Below are positions 1 to 8,616 of a stretch of 64,000 nucleotides of DNA, one piece after another; position 1 is the stretch's first letter, and each line of letters begins with the position of its first letter. The notes under the pieces are model-generated. The model saw only the letters and a program-made list of their open reading frames with translations. It did not search any database and was not told where the DNA came from. Origin of the DNA: Arthrobacter sp. AQ5-06 (lineage in GTDB: Bacteria; Actinomycetota; Actinomycetes; Actinomycetales; Micrococcaceae); contig NZ_QMKP01000016.1 of assembly GCF_003287955.1 (NCBI RefSeq), positions 1 to 64,000 of the forward strand, in the 5' to 3' direction. The position numbers and the translations under genes are program-made.

Positions 1-186
1 ATTCCGTGGGACCCGCTCAGGGAGCCGAGATTTATGGACCCATTGGTAGCACGTCATCTGATTGAAGCCGAGCTCCGCCGCGGCCGCGCTCACACTCCCA
101 CACCGGTCCAACACCGAAAAGAACTGAACCTTCTGCTCCGGCGTGTATTTCCTCCGGCTGGCAGCTTCCTTCGTTAAAGACGACAC
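1..186 (-). CDS. Transposase N-terminal fragment, IS30-like (partial, runs off window)
   Basis: Reading the minus strand from a GTG at 186 gives 62 uninterrupted codons to the window edge. The product begins VSSLTKEAASRRKYTPEQKV and continues with a helix-turn-helix-like stretch (GSVSAAAAELGFNQMTCYQW, about residues 34-53), typical of the DNA-binding N-terminus of a transposase. A palindromic element end lies just upstream. This N-terminus and the end sequence containing GTTGCAACGACC resemble actinobacterial IS30-family elements, but the DDE catalytic domain is outside the window, so the family call is an inference. Whether the element is intact cannot be seen. Confidence 0.6.
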   Translation of the reverse strand, partial: MSSLTKEAASRRKYTPEQKVQFFSVLDRCGSVSAAAAELGFNQMTCYQWVHKSRLPERVPRN

Positions 187-227
187 GGTCGTTGCAACTC
201 CCAAAATTCTGGGTGTTGCAACGACCG
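186..227. repeat. Inverted repeat at the end of the insertion sequence
   Basis: The arms 186-203 and 210-227 (CGGTCGTTGCAACTCCCA and its complement) are perfect 18-nt inverted repeats around a 6-nt centre. The repeat sits immediately upstream of the transposase start and 62 bases from the end of tesB, so it probably contains the terminal inverted repeat of the insertion sequence and possibly a promoter-blocking hairpin. The exact element boundary and target duplication are not determinable from one end. Confidence 0.55.
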
Positions 228-289
228 CTAGAACCCGCCCAGGGGTGCCGGCCTTTCTGCTGCCTGCCGGAGCTCAGCCCCGCTCAGCC

Positions 290-1270
290 TCAGTTCCGCC
301 CGGCCTTGCGGATCTGGTGCTCCAGGACTTTGGACTGGAAGGCGCCAACTACCTTGTTTTTCAGGTCGGTGGGCACCCGGACCATGCCCTCCTGAGCTAC
401 CGAGGCAACGTGCTGCCCGGCCCGGTTGAAGATCTTGCCCGTGGCGAGGCCGCGGGCTCCCTGGGCGCTGGGGGATTCCTGGACGTACAGCAACCATTCG
501 TCCACGCGGGCCGGGCGATGCCACCACATGGCGTGGTCGAGACTGGCGACACTCATCCCGGGCGTGATCCAGCTCAGCCCGTGGCGGCGCAGGATGGATT
601 CCAGCAGCGTGTAGTCGCTGGCGTAGGCCAGGGCGGCCCGGTGCAGGTTTGAATCATCGGGCATGGGCCCGAACGTCTTCATCCAGACGGCGTTCCGGGC
701 CTCCTTCTTGCCCTTGGCCGATACGTAGAGCGGCGGGTCAACGTGCCTGATATCAAAGGGCCGCTCGTAAGCCCAGTGCTGGGCGATGGGGTGGTCGAAC
801 TTGCCCAGCAGGTCGGCCGTGCTCGGCAGCGACTCAGGATCGGGAATGCCGGCGGGCATCTTGGATTCGTGGTCGAGGCCTTCGTCCAGGTCCTGGAAGG
901 ACGCGATCATCGAAAGGATGGGCACTCCTTCCTGGTAGGCATGGACACGCCTGGCCGAAAAGGACCGGCCGTCACGCAGGCGCTGGACACCGAACGTGAT
1001 GGGCTTGTTGGCGTCGCCGGGCCGGAGGAAATAGCCATGCATGGAATGGACAAACCGCTCCGGGTCCACCGTCCTCATGGAAGCGACCAGCGACTGGGCC
1101 AGCACCTGCCCCCCGAACACGCGCTGCCGGGGCTGCTGCTGCGATGGACCAAGGAAGATGTCCTCGTCGGTCCGGGCGCCTTCAAGCTCACCGAGGTTAA
1201 GGAGTTGGATGAGCGTTTCGGTGGGGTCGCCGCTGGGTGGCGCCAGCAGTCCGGTTTCGGCTTCAGTCAT
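290..1270 (-). CDS. tesB: Acyl-CoA thioesterase II (TesB family)
   Basis: This 326-residue protein is a double-hotdog TesB thioesterase, which hydrolyses acyl-CoA to free fatty acid and CoA in the cytoplasm. The N-terminal hotdog carries the RVFGGQVLAQS signature (residues 50-60) and HGYFLRPG (78-85). The catalytic triad of E. coli TesB (Asp204, Thr228, Gln278) aligns by spacing with Asp219, Ser243 and Gln293, so the usual Thr is Ser here, a conservative change. Length and motif order are normal for the family. It is monocistronic, ends near the insertion sequence, and is divergent from the next gene with a 63-base gap. Confidence 0.93.
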   Translation of the reverse strand: MTEAETGLLAPPSGDPTETLIQLLNLGELEGARTDEDIFLGPSQQQPRQRVFGGQVLAQSLVASMRTVDPERFVHSMHGYFLRPGDANKPITFGVQRLRDGRSFSARRVHAYQEGVPILSMIASFQDLDEGLDHESKMPAGIPDPESLPSTADLLGKFDHPIAQHWAYERPFDIRHVDPPLYVSAKGKKEARNAVWMKTFGPMPDDSNLHRAALAYASDYTLLESILRRHGLSWITPGMSVASLDHAMWWHRPARVDEWLLYVQESPSAQGARGLATGKIFNRAGQHVASVAQEGMVRVPTDLKNKVVGAFQSKVLEHQIRKAGRN

Positions 1271-1333
1271 GGATTGACTCTAGACGTCGCCCCGGCGCTG
1301 CTCAACCAAGCTTCAGCCGGTAGTGTTCTTAAT

Positions 1334-1990
1334 GTGTCTGACCTACTTACGAAGTCCTTCCGGTTCGCCGATCCGCGTGATCTCGCCGATCTGCGCACCT
1401 TCACCACCCGTGCCAAGACGGTCGACGACGGCGCCATCCGGCTTCAGGCCGCAGGTTCCGTTCTCGCGGCCTACGTGTGCGTGCTGCGGCCCCGGCTGCT
1501 GGGTGAATCCACCCCCACCATCCTTGGCCTGCGCACCATGGCGCTGGCGGAACCTTCCGCGATTGACGTGACGGTGCCGCTCTCAGCCGTCCTTGACCGG
1601 CTTGCCAGGGCAGGGGAGGACGACGTTGAGCTGCCGGTTCCGGCGTCGACCGTCACCGAATCGTGGACGGGGGTCGGCGCGCCGCGTACTGGCTGGGAGC
1701 TGGTGGGTGCGTTGTCGGATGCCGAACTCCGGCGCGCAGCTGAAGCCGGCATCACCGAAGTGGCTGGCATAGTCCCCGCCCAGCCGGGGGCACTGATGGT
1801 CAACAATGCACGCGCCGCTGTGTGGGGCCGGGCCCTGGATGACTCCGGCCTTCCGGCAGGAGCCGCCTTCGCGGCCCTCACCCTGGGATTCCTCGCAGAC
1901 GCGGACCAGAAGCTCTACCGGGCGGGCCGTTGGTTCCGCCTCAGCGGTCCGCGCGGCCACGTCCTGGTGCGGACCGGCAGCGGCCTCTAG
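1334..1990 (+). CDS. Conserved actinobacterial hypothetical protein
   Basis: The open frame extends far upstream over tesB, but coding sense begins at the GTG at 1334 (MSDLLTKSFRFADP), giving 218 residues. The protein is soluble, has no signal peptide, and carries a conserved-looking N-terminal segment (DLADLRTFTTRAKTVDDGAIRLQA) and a C-terminal segment ending LSGPRGHVLVRTGSGL. I recognise the type as a widely distributed actinobacterial protein without known function. It is divergent from tesB and convergent with glbO, so probably transcribed alone. No catalytic motif is evident. Confidence 0.8.
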   Translation: MSDLLTKSFRFADPRDLADLRTFTTRAKTVDDGAIRLQAAGSVLAAYVCVLRPRLLGESTPTILGLRTMALAEPSAIDVTVPLSAVLDRLARAGEDDVELPVPASTVTESWTGVGAPRTGWELVGALSDAELRRAAEAGITEVAGIVPAQPGALMVNNARAAVWGRALDDSGLPAGAAFAALTLGFLADADQKLYRAGRWFRLSGPRGHVLVRTGSGL

Positions 1991-2035
1991 TACCCGGCCA
2001 GCCGTCGTCGTACGCGCTAAGGCGTCAAGTCCGCG

Positions 2036-2488
2036 TCAGGCGTCCGAGGGGCTGTTCACCATGGACAACGCGGCACGTTCCATGTAGTCCCAGAGTGTTC
2101 CCTCGTGCAGGGGAGGCAGTTCCAGGGAATCGACGGCTGTCCGCATGTGGAACAGCCAGCGGTCCTTGGCCTCGGGTGTGACCCGGAACGGTATGTGGCG
2201 CATCCGGAGGCGCGGGTGGCCGCGCTCCTCGCCGTACGTGGTCGGCCCGCCCCAGTACTGCTCCAGGAACATCAGGAACCGCCGCTTGGCCGGCTCGAGG
2301 TCCTCCTCCGGGTACATCGGGCGCAACAGTGGGTCCGTGGCAACGCCGTCGTAAAAGACATCGATCAGCTTGACGAACGTCCCGTGTCCGCCCACGGCAT
2401 CGTAGAAGTTGTCCGTATAGCCGGGCTGGCTGAAGGGATCATTCTGCATAAGCTGGCGTGGCTGCTGCGGTTCGGAGGGCGTGGTCAT
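2036..2488 (-). CDS. glbO: Truncated haemoglobin, group II (trHbO)
   Basis: The 150-residue product matches actinobacterial group II truncated globins: YDAVGGHGTFVKLIDVFYDGV near the N-terminus is the B/C helix region, YWGGPTTYGEERGHPRLRMRHIPF holds the E/F region with the expected proximal His, and LWDYMERAA is the H helix. Such globins bind haem and handle O2, NO or peroxide. The start codon lies 4 bases after the mscS stop, so the two genes probably form one minus-strand unit. The partner of pepN in this neighbourhood in mycobacteria is also glbO (Rv2470), which supports the assignment. Confidence 0.92.
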   Translation of the reverse strand: MTTPSEPQQPRQLMQNDPFSQPGYTDNFYDAVGGHGTFVKLIDVFYDGVATDPLLRPMYPEEDLEPAKRRFLMFLEQYWGGPTTYGEERGHPRLRMRHIPFRVTPEAKDRWLFHMRTAVDSLELPPLHEGTLWDYMERAALSMVNSPSDA

Positions 2489-2492
2489 GTCT

Positions 2493-3182
2493 CTATTCTC
2501 CGGCCTTTTGCTCTGTCTTTTTCGCCTCGGTGGCAGGCGCGCTCAGGGCAGTTTCCGGCCCGGTCTCCGGCAAGTCCTGCACCGGCACGTAGTTGCCCTG
2601 CGAACGGTTGCCGACGCGAAGGATCTCGCCATTGCGGAGGTACCAGATGGCGCCGTCATCTGAGCGGACCCGGGTGATGCGCAGCCCCATAGACTCGACC
2701 ACACCCACCACTTCGCTGGTTTCGATCACGTCGCCGATCCCATACTGGTCCTCAATCGTGATGAAGATGCCGGCGAGGAAATCGCGGATCAGCTGCTGGG
2801 CGCCAAAACCGATGGCGATACCCAGGATCCCCACGCTGGTCAGCAGCGGGGCGATGTTGATGTCCAGGTTCTGCAGCACATACATGGTGGTGATCACGGC
2901 CACCAGAACTCCCACGATGCTGTTGAGCAGGGAACCGATGGTTTCCGCCCGCTGCACGCGGCGCTCGTGATCTAGGGCCCGGAGGGCGGGGGCAACCCAC
3001 TTGAAGTGCGGTTTCTTGAAGAAATTGGTGCCCGACGCCACCCGCTTGCTGATCCGGGAGATTACGAAGGTGGCCACCAGCCATATCGCGATTCCGACGC
3101 CAAGGCTGATCACAATGCCCGTAATGCTGACACCGTCGGGCTCGGATGCGAGGGAAGGGGCAATTGACATCGTGCTGAACAT
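2493..3182 (-). CDS. Mechanosensitive ion channel, MscS family
   Basis: A small MscS-type channel of 229 residues. The N-terminus carries a membrane helix (ITGIVISLGVGIAIWLVATF), a second lies at about 95-115, and the pore helix plus beta domain follow (GILGIAIGFGAQQLIRDFLAG, then YGIGDVIETSEVVGVVESMGLRITRV). MscS channels open under membrane tension to release solutes in osmotic downshock. The open frame starts 96 bases upstream, but the ATG at 3182 is preceded by GAGGAG at good spacing, so I chose it. The C-terminus is short with a TEAKKTEQKAGE tail. It is the first gene of a pair with glbO. Confidence 0.9.
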   Translation of the reverse strand: MFSTMSIAPSLASEPDGVSITGIVISLGVGIAIWLVATFVISRISKRVASGTNFFKKPHFKWVAPALRALDHERRVQRAETIGSLLNSIVGVLVAVITTMYVLQNLDINIAPLLTSVGILGIAIGFGAQQLIRDFLAGIFITIEDQYGIGDVIETSEVVGVVESMGLRITRVRSDDGAIWYLRNGEILRVGNRSQGNYVPVQDLPETGPETALSAPATEAKKTEQKAGE

Positions 3183-3301
3183 AAAGGGCAAAACTCCTCG
3201 GGGGTCACCGGCGGCGGCCGGGATGATGTCGGCCCATGCACAGGTTCGCCTGCGGCATAAGGCTCTGTTCTCTTTCAACCCTAGCGCCGTAGCGTGTCCG
3301 T

Positions 3302-4294
3302 ATGCGCATCCTCATTCTGGGCGGAACCGCCTTTCTTTCGTCTGAAATCGCCCGGCAGGCCGTTTCCGCAGGTCACACAGTCACCTGCCTTGCCCGCGGA
3401 TCGGCGACGGAACCGCCAGACGGTGTCCAGTGGGTAAAAGCGGACCGTTCACTGGGCGCGAACAGCTATGCACAGGTGGCTGGGGACTGGGATGCGGTCA
3501 TTGACGTGGCCCGCCATCCTGTTCCGGCCAAGGAGGCGCTGGCAGCCCTGGCCCACAGGACTGCCCACTGGACGTTTGTGTCCAGCTGCTCCGTCTACGC
3601 TGACCATTCAATGCCGGGAGCGGCTGAGGACGCTGAGTTGTTGGTACCCCTGCCGCCCGGCACGGAATCCACTCCGGAGAACTATGGGGAATCCAAGTCA
3701 GCGATTGAACAGGCCACCCTGGAAGCCGCGGGGGACAGGGCGCACCTCTGCCGCGCGGGCCTCATCGGCGGCCCCGGCGACGGGACGGACCGGTATGGCT
3801 ACTGGCCCGCGAGGTTTGCCAGGGACAACGGGCCGGCCGTGGTCCCGGCCATCGCCGGCCACGCCACGCAAGTGATTGATGTGCGGGACCTCGCGGCGTG
3901 GGTCCTCGATGCTGCCCAGCGCGGGGTGGCCGGGCCGCTGAACGCCGGGGGGGACCAGGTGCCCTTTGGCGAGTACATGGAGGGGGCCACAACAGTGGCC
4001 GAATACCGGGGCGAGGTTCTCAAGGCCCCGGAGGATTGGCTCCTGGAACGCGGGATCGACTACTGGGCCGGACCTGATTCCCTCCCGCTGTGGCTGCCGC
4101 CCGGCCACGAGGGGTTCTGTAGCCGCAGCAACCACGCCGCCAGGGCCGCGGGGCTGGCCATGAGGCCCTGGCAGGACACGCTGGCGGACACGCTGGCGGA
4201 TGAACGCCGCCGCGGCCTGGACCGCGACCGCAAGGCAGGGCTCACGCCCGCCACCGAAATGCGGCTGGCAGCGGAGCTTCTTCGAAGCCGCTGA
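3302..4294 (+). CDS. NAD-dependent epimerase/dehydratase family protein
   Basis: The 330-residue protein starts with a Rossmann fold (MRILILGGTAFLSSEIARQA), and has the atypical extended-SDR active site with FVSSCSVYAD about residue 98 and NYGESKSAIE about residue 128 (YxxxK). It ends with an alpha-helical substrate domain. Similar actinobacterial proteins are annotated as epimerase, reductase or nucleoside-diphosphate-sugar family members with unknown substrate. It is divergent from mscS with a 119-base gap and convergent with osmC across a long hairpin. The substrate cannot be inferred from context. Confidence 0.85.
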   Translation: MRILILGGTAFLSSEIARQAVSAGHTVTCLARGSATEPPDGVQWVKADRSLGANSYAQVAGDWDAVIDVARHPVPAKEALAALAHRTAHWTFVSSCSVYADHSMPGAAEDAELLVPLPPGTESTPENYGESKSAIEQATLEAAGDRAHLCRAGLIGGPGDGTDRYGYWPARFARDNGPAVVPAIAGHATQVIDVRDLAAWVLDAAQRGVAGPLNAGGDQVPFGEYMEGATTVAEYRGEVLKAPEDWLLERGIDYWAGPDSLPLWLPPGHEGFCSRSNHAARAAGLAMRPWQDTLADTLADERRRGLDRDRKAGLTPATEMRLAAELLRSR

Positions 4295-4312
4295 GTCCAG
4301 CCCCTGAACTGA

Positions 4313-4360
4313 GTGGCAGCACATGTCGTTTTGAGCCGCCAAAACGACATGTGCTGCTAC
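4313..4360. repeat. Long hairpin between convergent genes
   Basis: The arms 4313-4333 and 4340-4360 pair over 21 positions with a single G-U wobble around the loop AGCCGC. The arm core is AGCACATGTCGTTTTG. It lies between the ends of the epimerase-like gene and osmC. It could be a bidirectional terminator, but there is no clear T-tract and it is longer than the other terminators in the window. Confidence 0.75.
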
Positions 4361-4372
4361 GTAGTTGGACTG

Positions 4373-4846
4373 TCAGGCCACCACAGTTACGGGTGAATGA
4401 TGCACGGGGAAATTGACGCTCCGGGCGATGAAACAGACCGCGTTGGCTTCGCGGTGAAGCTGTTCTGCGAGATCCACATGGGCCGCGTCCGCCACGGTCA
4501 CCCGCGGGTTCAGCGTGACGGACTCAAACTGTCCGCTGCCATCGCGGTTCAGGCGCATAACACCGGTGGCGTCGTCCTGATAGTCGGTCACCACCATCCC
4601 GTGCCGCACCGCCACGTGCAGGAAGGACAGCATGTGGCACTGCGCCAGCGCAGCCAGGAGCAGCTGCTCCGGGTTGTAGCGTTCACGGTCCCCATGGAAC
4701 GTCGGATCGGCTGACCCCTTCAAGACCGGCAGCCCGGGGATCACGATGTCGTGGTCCCGTGAGTAGCCACGGTACGACGACGTTCCGCCTCCCAGGTTGC
4801 CGGTCCACTGCACCGTCAGGGAATAGTGGTGCTCGCCCAGGCTCAT
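4373..4846 (-). CDS. OsmC family peroxide/organic-hydroperoxide reductase-like protein
   Basis: The 157-residue protein has the OsmC/Ohr fold with the two conserved redox cysteines in LAALAQCHMLSFLH (about residue 70) and in ANAVCFIARSVNFPV (about residue 137). OsmC-type proteins reduce peroxides with a thiol partner. The N-terminal YRGYSRDHDIVIPG and PGLPVLKGSADPTFHGD match actinobacterial OsmC proteins better than Ohr. It starts 9 bases after the pepN stop, so it is probably co-transcribed with pepN from the minus strand. Confidence 0.88.
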   Translation of the reverse strand: MSLGEHHYSLTVQWTGNLGGGTSSYRGYSRDHDIVIPGLPVLKGSADPTFHGDRERYNPEQLLLAALAQCHMLSFLHVAVRHGMVVTDYQDDATGVMRLNRDGSGQFESVTLNPRVTVADAAHVDLAEQLHREANAVCFIARSVNFPVHHSPVTVVA

Positions 4847-4855
4847 GGCGCGGGC

Positions 4856-7423
4856 CTACAGCTCGCCCGGCAGCACGTCGGCCGCGCGTGCCCGCAGGGC
4901 CCGGGCCACGCCGTCGCGGTTTTCCAGCATCATGCGGCGCAGGGCGGCGCTGTCTGCCGGAAGGCCGGCGAGGAAAGCATCCGTGCGGTCTACCGTTGCC
5001 TGCGTGGTCAGCAGTGCCGGGTAAAGCCCGACGACGATCTGCTGGGCGAGTGCGTGCGTGCGGTTTGCCACGATCCCGGGAACAGCCTCGAAGTACTTTT
5101 CCGCATACGGCTCCAGCAGCGAACGGTCCAGCACCCGCATGAAGCCAGTGACGGCTGAACCCTGGAGCGCATTGGAGAGTTCTCCCGTAACTACGATCGA
5201 GTCCCAGGCGGCGGCCTTGGCTTCGGCGGTGGGGATGACCGCCGCGGCCAGGGCCGCGGCGTTCTGTCCGCTCGCGGTGTTGTCGCGTTCCAGTTCGGCG
5301 TCGATCTCAGCCTGGCCCAGCCGGCCACCGGCCACCAGCGAGGCCAGCAGCTCCCAGCGGAGGTCCTGGTCCACGGCCAGCCCGTCCAGGGTCGCTGTGC
5401 CGTCCAGGAGCCCGGCGACGGTGTCCAGCTCGCGTGAGCTGCGGGCCAGCAGGGCAAACGACTTCACAAACTGCAGCTGGGCGTCGGACCCGCCAAGTGC
5501 TGCGCTGGCCAGGTCCCACAGCGTGTCCACGGCGGCGACCGTGGCGGCCTCGCGATGCTCCTCAGCCACATAGAAGTTCAGCGTGGTGGCCAGCTGGCGC
5601 AGCTGGACCAGGATCACCGAAGAATCGGATTCCGCGGCCACGTTGGCCAGGATCAGCTCCACGTACCGGCGCGCCGGGGTCTCGCCGTCGCGGGCAGCAT
5701 CCCAGGCGGAGTTCCACACCAAGGTCCGGGGCAGGCTCGCCCTGAAGTCTTTCAGGTGCGCCGTTGCCGTGGCGAGGGACTTCTCGTCCAGCCGAACCTT
5801 GGCGTAGGCGAGATCGTCGTCGTTGACCAGGATCAGGTCAGGCTGCGCCAGTCCCGCCAATGCCGGCACGTCGGTGCGCTCGCCGTCGACGTCGAGCTCC
5901 TCGCGGTGCACGCGCTCCAGCTTGCCCGCGCTGTTCAGGTTGTAGAACCCGACGGCGAGCCGGTGCGGACGGATGGTGGGCCACTCCTCGACGGCGGACT
6001 GGACGATGGTGAAGGATGTCAGCGTCCCGGAGTCGTCCACGGAGAGCTCCGGCTTGAGCGTATTGACGCCGGCGGTCTCCAGCCAGAGGCGGCCCCACTG
6101 GTCCAGGTCGCGGCCGCTGGCCTTCTCCAGCTCCACCATGAGGTCGCTGAGCTCGGTGTTCTGCCAGGCGTGCTTGGCGAAATACTCCCGGACCCCGGCC
6201 ATGAACTGCTCCGGCCCCACCCAGGCCACCAGCTGGCGCAGGACTGAGGCGCCCTTGGCGTAGGTGATGCCGTCGAAGTTGACCTCCACGTCCTGCAGGT
6301 CGTTGATGTCGGCGAAGATCGGGTGCGTCGTAGGCAGCTGGTCCTGGCGGTAGGCCCAGGACTTCTCCACCGAGGCGAAGGTGGTCCATGCGCTCGTGAA
6401 GGACGTGTTTTCGACGGCCGCGAGGTGGGACATGTATTCGGCGAAGGATTCGTTGAGCCAGAGGTCGTTCCACCAGCGCATGGTCACCAGGTCGCCGAAC
6501 CACATGTGGGCCAGTTCGTGCAGCACAGTGATGGCTCGGCGCTCGATCTGCGCCCCGGTCACCTTGCTCCGGAAAACGTAACCTTCGAGGATGGTCACCG
6601 CGCCGGCATTCTCCATGGCGCCCGCGTTGAATTCGGGCACAAAGAGCTGGTCGTACTTCTCGAACGGGTACGGGAAGCCGAACTGCACCTCGAAGAATTC
6701 GAAGCCTTGGCGCGTCAGATCAAAGATGTTGTCCGCGTCGAGATACTGCATCAGGGACTTCCGGGCAAAAACACCCAGCGGGATCACACGGCCGTCGGAA
6801 CTGGCCACTTCGCTGCGGACCGACTGGTACGGGCCGGCGATCAGGGCGGTGACATAAGAAGACAGCCGCGGCGTGGGGGCGAACGTCCAGACCGAGCGGG
6901 CACCGCCTTCGTCCCCTGGCGTGGCCTCCACCGGGGCAGGGGTGGGGGAGTTGGAGATGACATCCCAGTGCGAGGGCGCCGTGACCGTGAACCTGAAGGT
7001 GCCCTTGAGGTCAGGTTGCTCAAACACCGCGAACATCCGGCGCGAATCGGGAACCTCGAACTGCGTGTACAGGTACACCTCGTTGTCCACCGGATCCACA
7101 AAGCGGTGCAGGCCTTCGCCGGTGTTCATGTACGGCGCGTCGGCCACCACCGTGAGTTCGTTGGAGCCGGCCAGGTCCGGCAACTGGATCCGGATACCGT
7201 CGGAGACAGCCGCAGGGTCCAAGGCGCGCCCGTTGAGCGTGATGCTGTGCACGGCGTGGGTGACGGCATCGATAAACGTGGCGGATCCGGGCACTGCCGT
7301 GAACCTCACCGTAGTGGTGGTCCCGAAGACCTTCTCGCCCCTGGTCAGGTCCAGAATGACATCGTAGGAGTCAACGTTGATGAGTTCGGCACGCTCGCGG
7401 GCTTCGGCGCGAGTCAGGTTCAT
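4856..7423 (-). CDS. pepN: Aminopeptidase N (M1 family zinc metallopeptidase)
   Basis: This 855-residue protein is a full-length M1 aminopeptidase that removes N-terminal residues from peptides in the cytosol. It has the substrate-binding GAMEN motif (residues 268-272) and the zinc-binding HELAH (302-306) with the distal Glu325 in WLNESFAEY. The ERAP1-like C-terminal helical domain follows. The open frame reaches 7570, but family proteins start MNLTRAEARERAELI, so I placed the start at the ATG at 7423. In M. tuberculosis pepN is also next to Rv2466c, rpiB and nei. It is divergent from the DUF1648 gene and followed by osmC. Confidence 0.95.
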   Translation of the reverse strand: MNLTRAEARERAELINVDSYDVILDLTRGEKVFGTTTTVRFTAVPGSATFIDAVTHAVHSITLNGRALDPAAVSDGIRIQLPDLAGSNELTVVADAPYMNTGEGLHRFVDPVDNEVYLYTQFEVPDSRRMFAVFEQPDLKGTFRFTVTAPSHWDVISNSPTPAPVEATPGDEGGARSVWTFAPTPRLSSYVTALIAGPYQSVRSEVASSDGRVIPLGVFARKSLMQYLDADNIFDLTRQGFEFFEVQFGFPYPFEKYDQLFVPEFNAGAMENAGAVTILEGYVFRSKVTGAQIERRAITVLHELAHMWFGDLVTMRWWNDLWLNESFAEYMSHLAAVENTSFTSAWTTFASVEKSWAYRQDQLPTTHPIFADINDLQDVEVNFDGITYAKGASVLRQLVAWVGPEQFMAGVREYFAKHAWQNTELSDLMVELEKASGRDLDQWGRLWLETAGVNTLKPELSVDDSGTLTSFTIVQSAVEEWPTIRPHRLAVGFYNLNSAGKLERVHREELDVDGERTDVPALAGLAQPDLILVNDDDLAYAKVRLDEKSLATATAHLKDFRASLPRTLVWNSAWDAARDGETPARRYVELILANVAAESDSSVILVQLRQLATTLNFYVAEEHREAATVAAVDTLWDLASAALGGSDAQLQFVKSFALLARSSRELDTVAGLLDGTATLDGLAVDQDLRWELLASLVAGGRLGQAEIDAELERDNTASGQNAAALAAAVIPTAEAKAAAWDSIVVTGELSNALQGSAVTGFMRVLDRSLLEPYAEKYFEAVPGIVANRTHALAQQIVVGLYPALLTTQATVDRTDAFLAGLPADSAALRRMMLENRDGVARALRARAADVLPGEL

Positions 7424-7533
7424 ACCTGGCAAGTGGGGCCTCCAGAAGGGGTTGCGGTTGCCGGCGGGCGGTGGCCCGCACCGGCACAGTGAAGTCATTC
7501 TGTCACGGCCTCCGGCGGGAGTAGCGTTAACGC

Positions 7534-8550
7534 ATGGGAAAGTTCCGGGATTCGGTGGATACCAAGGCACTGCGCTTCGCGGTGGGCTTTCCCGTGGTCC
7601 TGGCCGCGGCTTTTGTGTTCTGCGCCTTTTTGCTGCGGCCCGATCTTCCGGATCCCGTAGCGATCAGCTGGACGGCCGACGGCGGCGCCTCCTTTGCCCC
7701 GTTCGGCGCCTATGCGGGCGGCGGCGCGCTGCTCATCATCGCCTCAGGCTGGCTGGTGCTGTGCCAGGCGGTACCGCTGTCCCGGCCCGCTGTTATGCGC
7801 CGGATCATGATGGGAACGGGATTGTTCCTGAGCCTGTTCATCACCAGCGTCCTCGCGGCCGGGCTGGTGGGCCAGGCCGGCCTCGCCGACGCCCGGGAGT
7901 CCCGGGTGGACCTCACGGTCCTCGCTCTCGGGAGCGGGGCGGCGTTGTCGCTGGGCGTCATCATGGGCTTCGTCTTCAAAGCCGACAGGCAGTGGTCGCT
8001 CGAGGATGACCGTGCCCTGGAGTTGGCCCTCGCCCGCGAGCTTGACCCGGAGCTTGCGGGAGACACATTCCGGATGTGGGTGCACGCCCGCAGTTCCGTC
8101 TTTGTGATGATCGCGGTGGCCAGCCTGTTCCCGGCTGCGCTGATCGCTGTGGCCCTGCCCTGGCTCGGGGCCCTGGTGGCTGCCCTCGCCGTGGTGGCCG
8201 CTGCTTTCCTCTGCGCCCGCGTCAAGGCCGACCGCCGCGGCCTGCGTGTCCTGGTGGCCGGCGTGCTGCCGGTCATGGATGTGCCGGCGGCCGCGATCTC
8301 CACCGCAAGCGCCGCGGACGTCCGCGCCGCCGACTACGGCGGGTGGGGCTACCGCAACCACAGCGGCACCGCCGCGATGCTGGTCAGCAGCGGCCCCGCC
8401 GTCGTCGTGCATCAAACCGATGGGCGCAACATTGCGGTCAGCGGCGGCAGCCCGGCATCCGCGGCCCGGCTGGCAGAAGTCCTGACCCGGGTGGCTGCCA
8501 GGGCGCATCGGGGCACCTCCGGCGAACGTGCCCCGGAGCCTGAGTCCTAG
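7534..8550 (+). CDS. DUF1648-type membrane protein
   Basis: The 338-residue protein has several hydrophobic segments: residues about 15-35, 58-78, 88-112, 126-148, and a pair at 188-230. The N-terminal LLRPDLPDPVAISWTADGGA matches the DUF1648 signature (often P-x-H/SW in SdpI-like proteins). The C-terminal soluble part (ADYGGWGYRNHSGTAAMLVS and ALVVHQTDGRNIAVSGG-like segment) is typical of actinobacterial homologues. Function is unknown; a role in immunity or membrane homeostasis by analogy to SdpI is only a guess. It is followed by rpiB after 66 bases. Confidence 0.8.
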   Translation: MGKFRDSVDTKALRFAVGFPVVLAAAFVFCAFLLRPDLPDPVAISWTADGGASFAPFGAYAGGGALLIIASGWLVLCQAVPLSRPAVMRRIMMGTGLFLSLFITSVLAAGLVGQAGLADARESRVDLTVLALGSGAALSLGVIMGFVFKADRQWSLEDDRALELALARELDPELAGDTFRMWVHARSSVFVMIAVASLFPAALIAVALPWLGALVAALAVVAAAFLCARVKADRRGLRVLVAGVLPVMDVPAAAISTASAADVRAADYGGWGYRNHSGTAAMLVSSGPAVVVHQTDGRNIAVSGGSPASAARLAEVLTRVAARAHRGTSGERAPEPES

Positions 8551-8616
8551 TAACCTTGTCCGTGATGATCTGACCCTGGCCTGAACCAGCGCTGCTCGCC
8601 CCCGGCGCCGAAACGA

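Noticed and set aside
743..1333. Long frame on the plus strand overlapping tesB, in frame with the hypothetical gene
   Set aside because: It is antisense to the clear tesB coding sequence. The real N-terminus of the downstream protein starts at the GTG at 1334.
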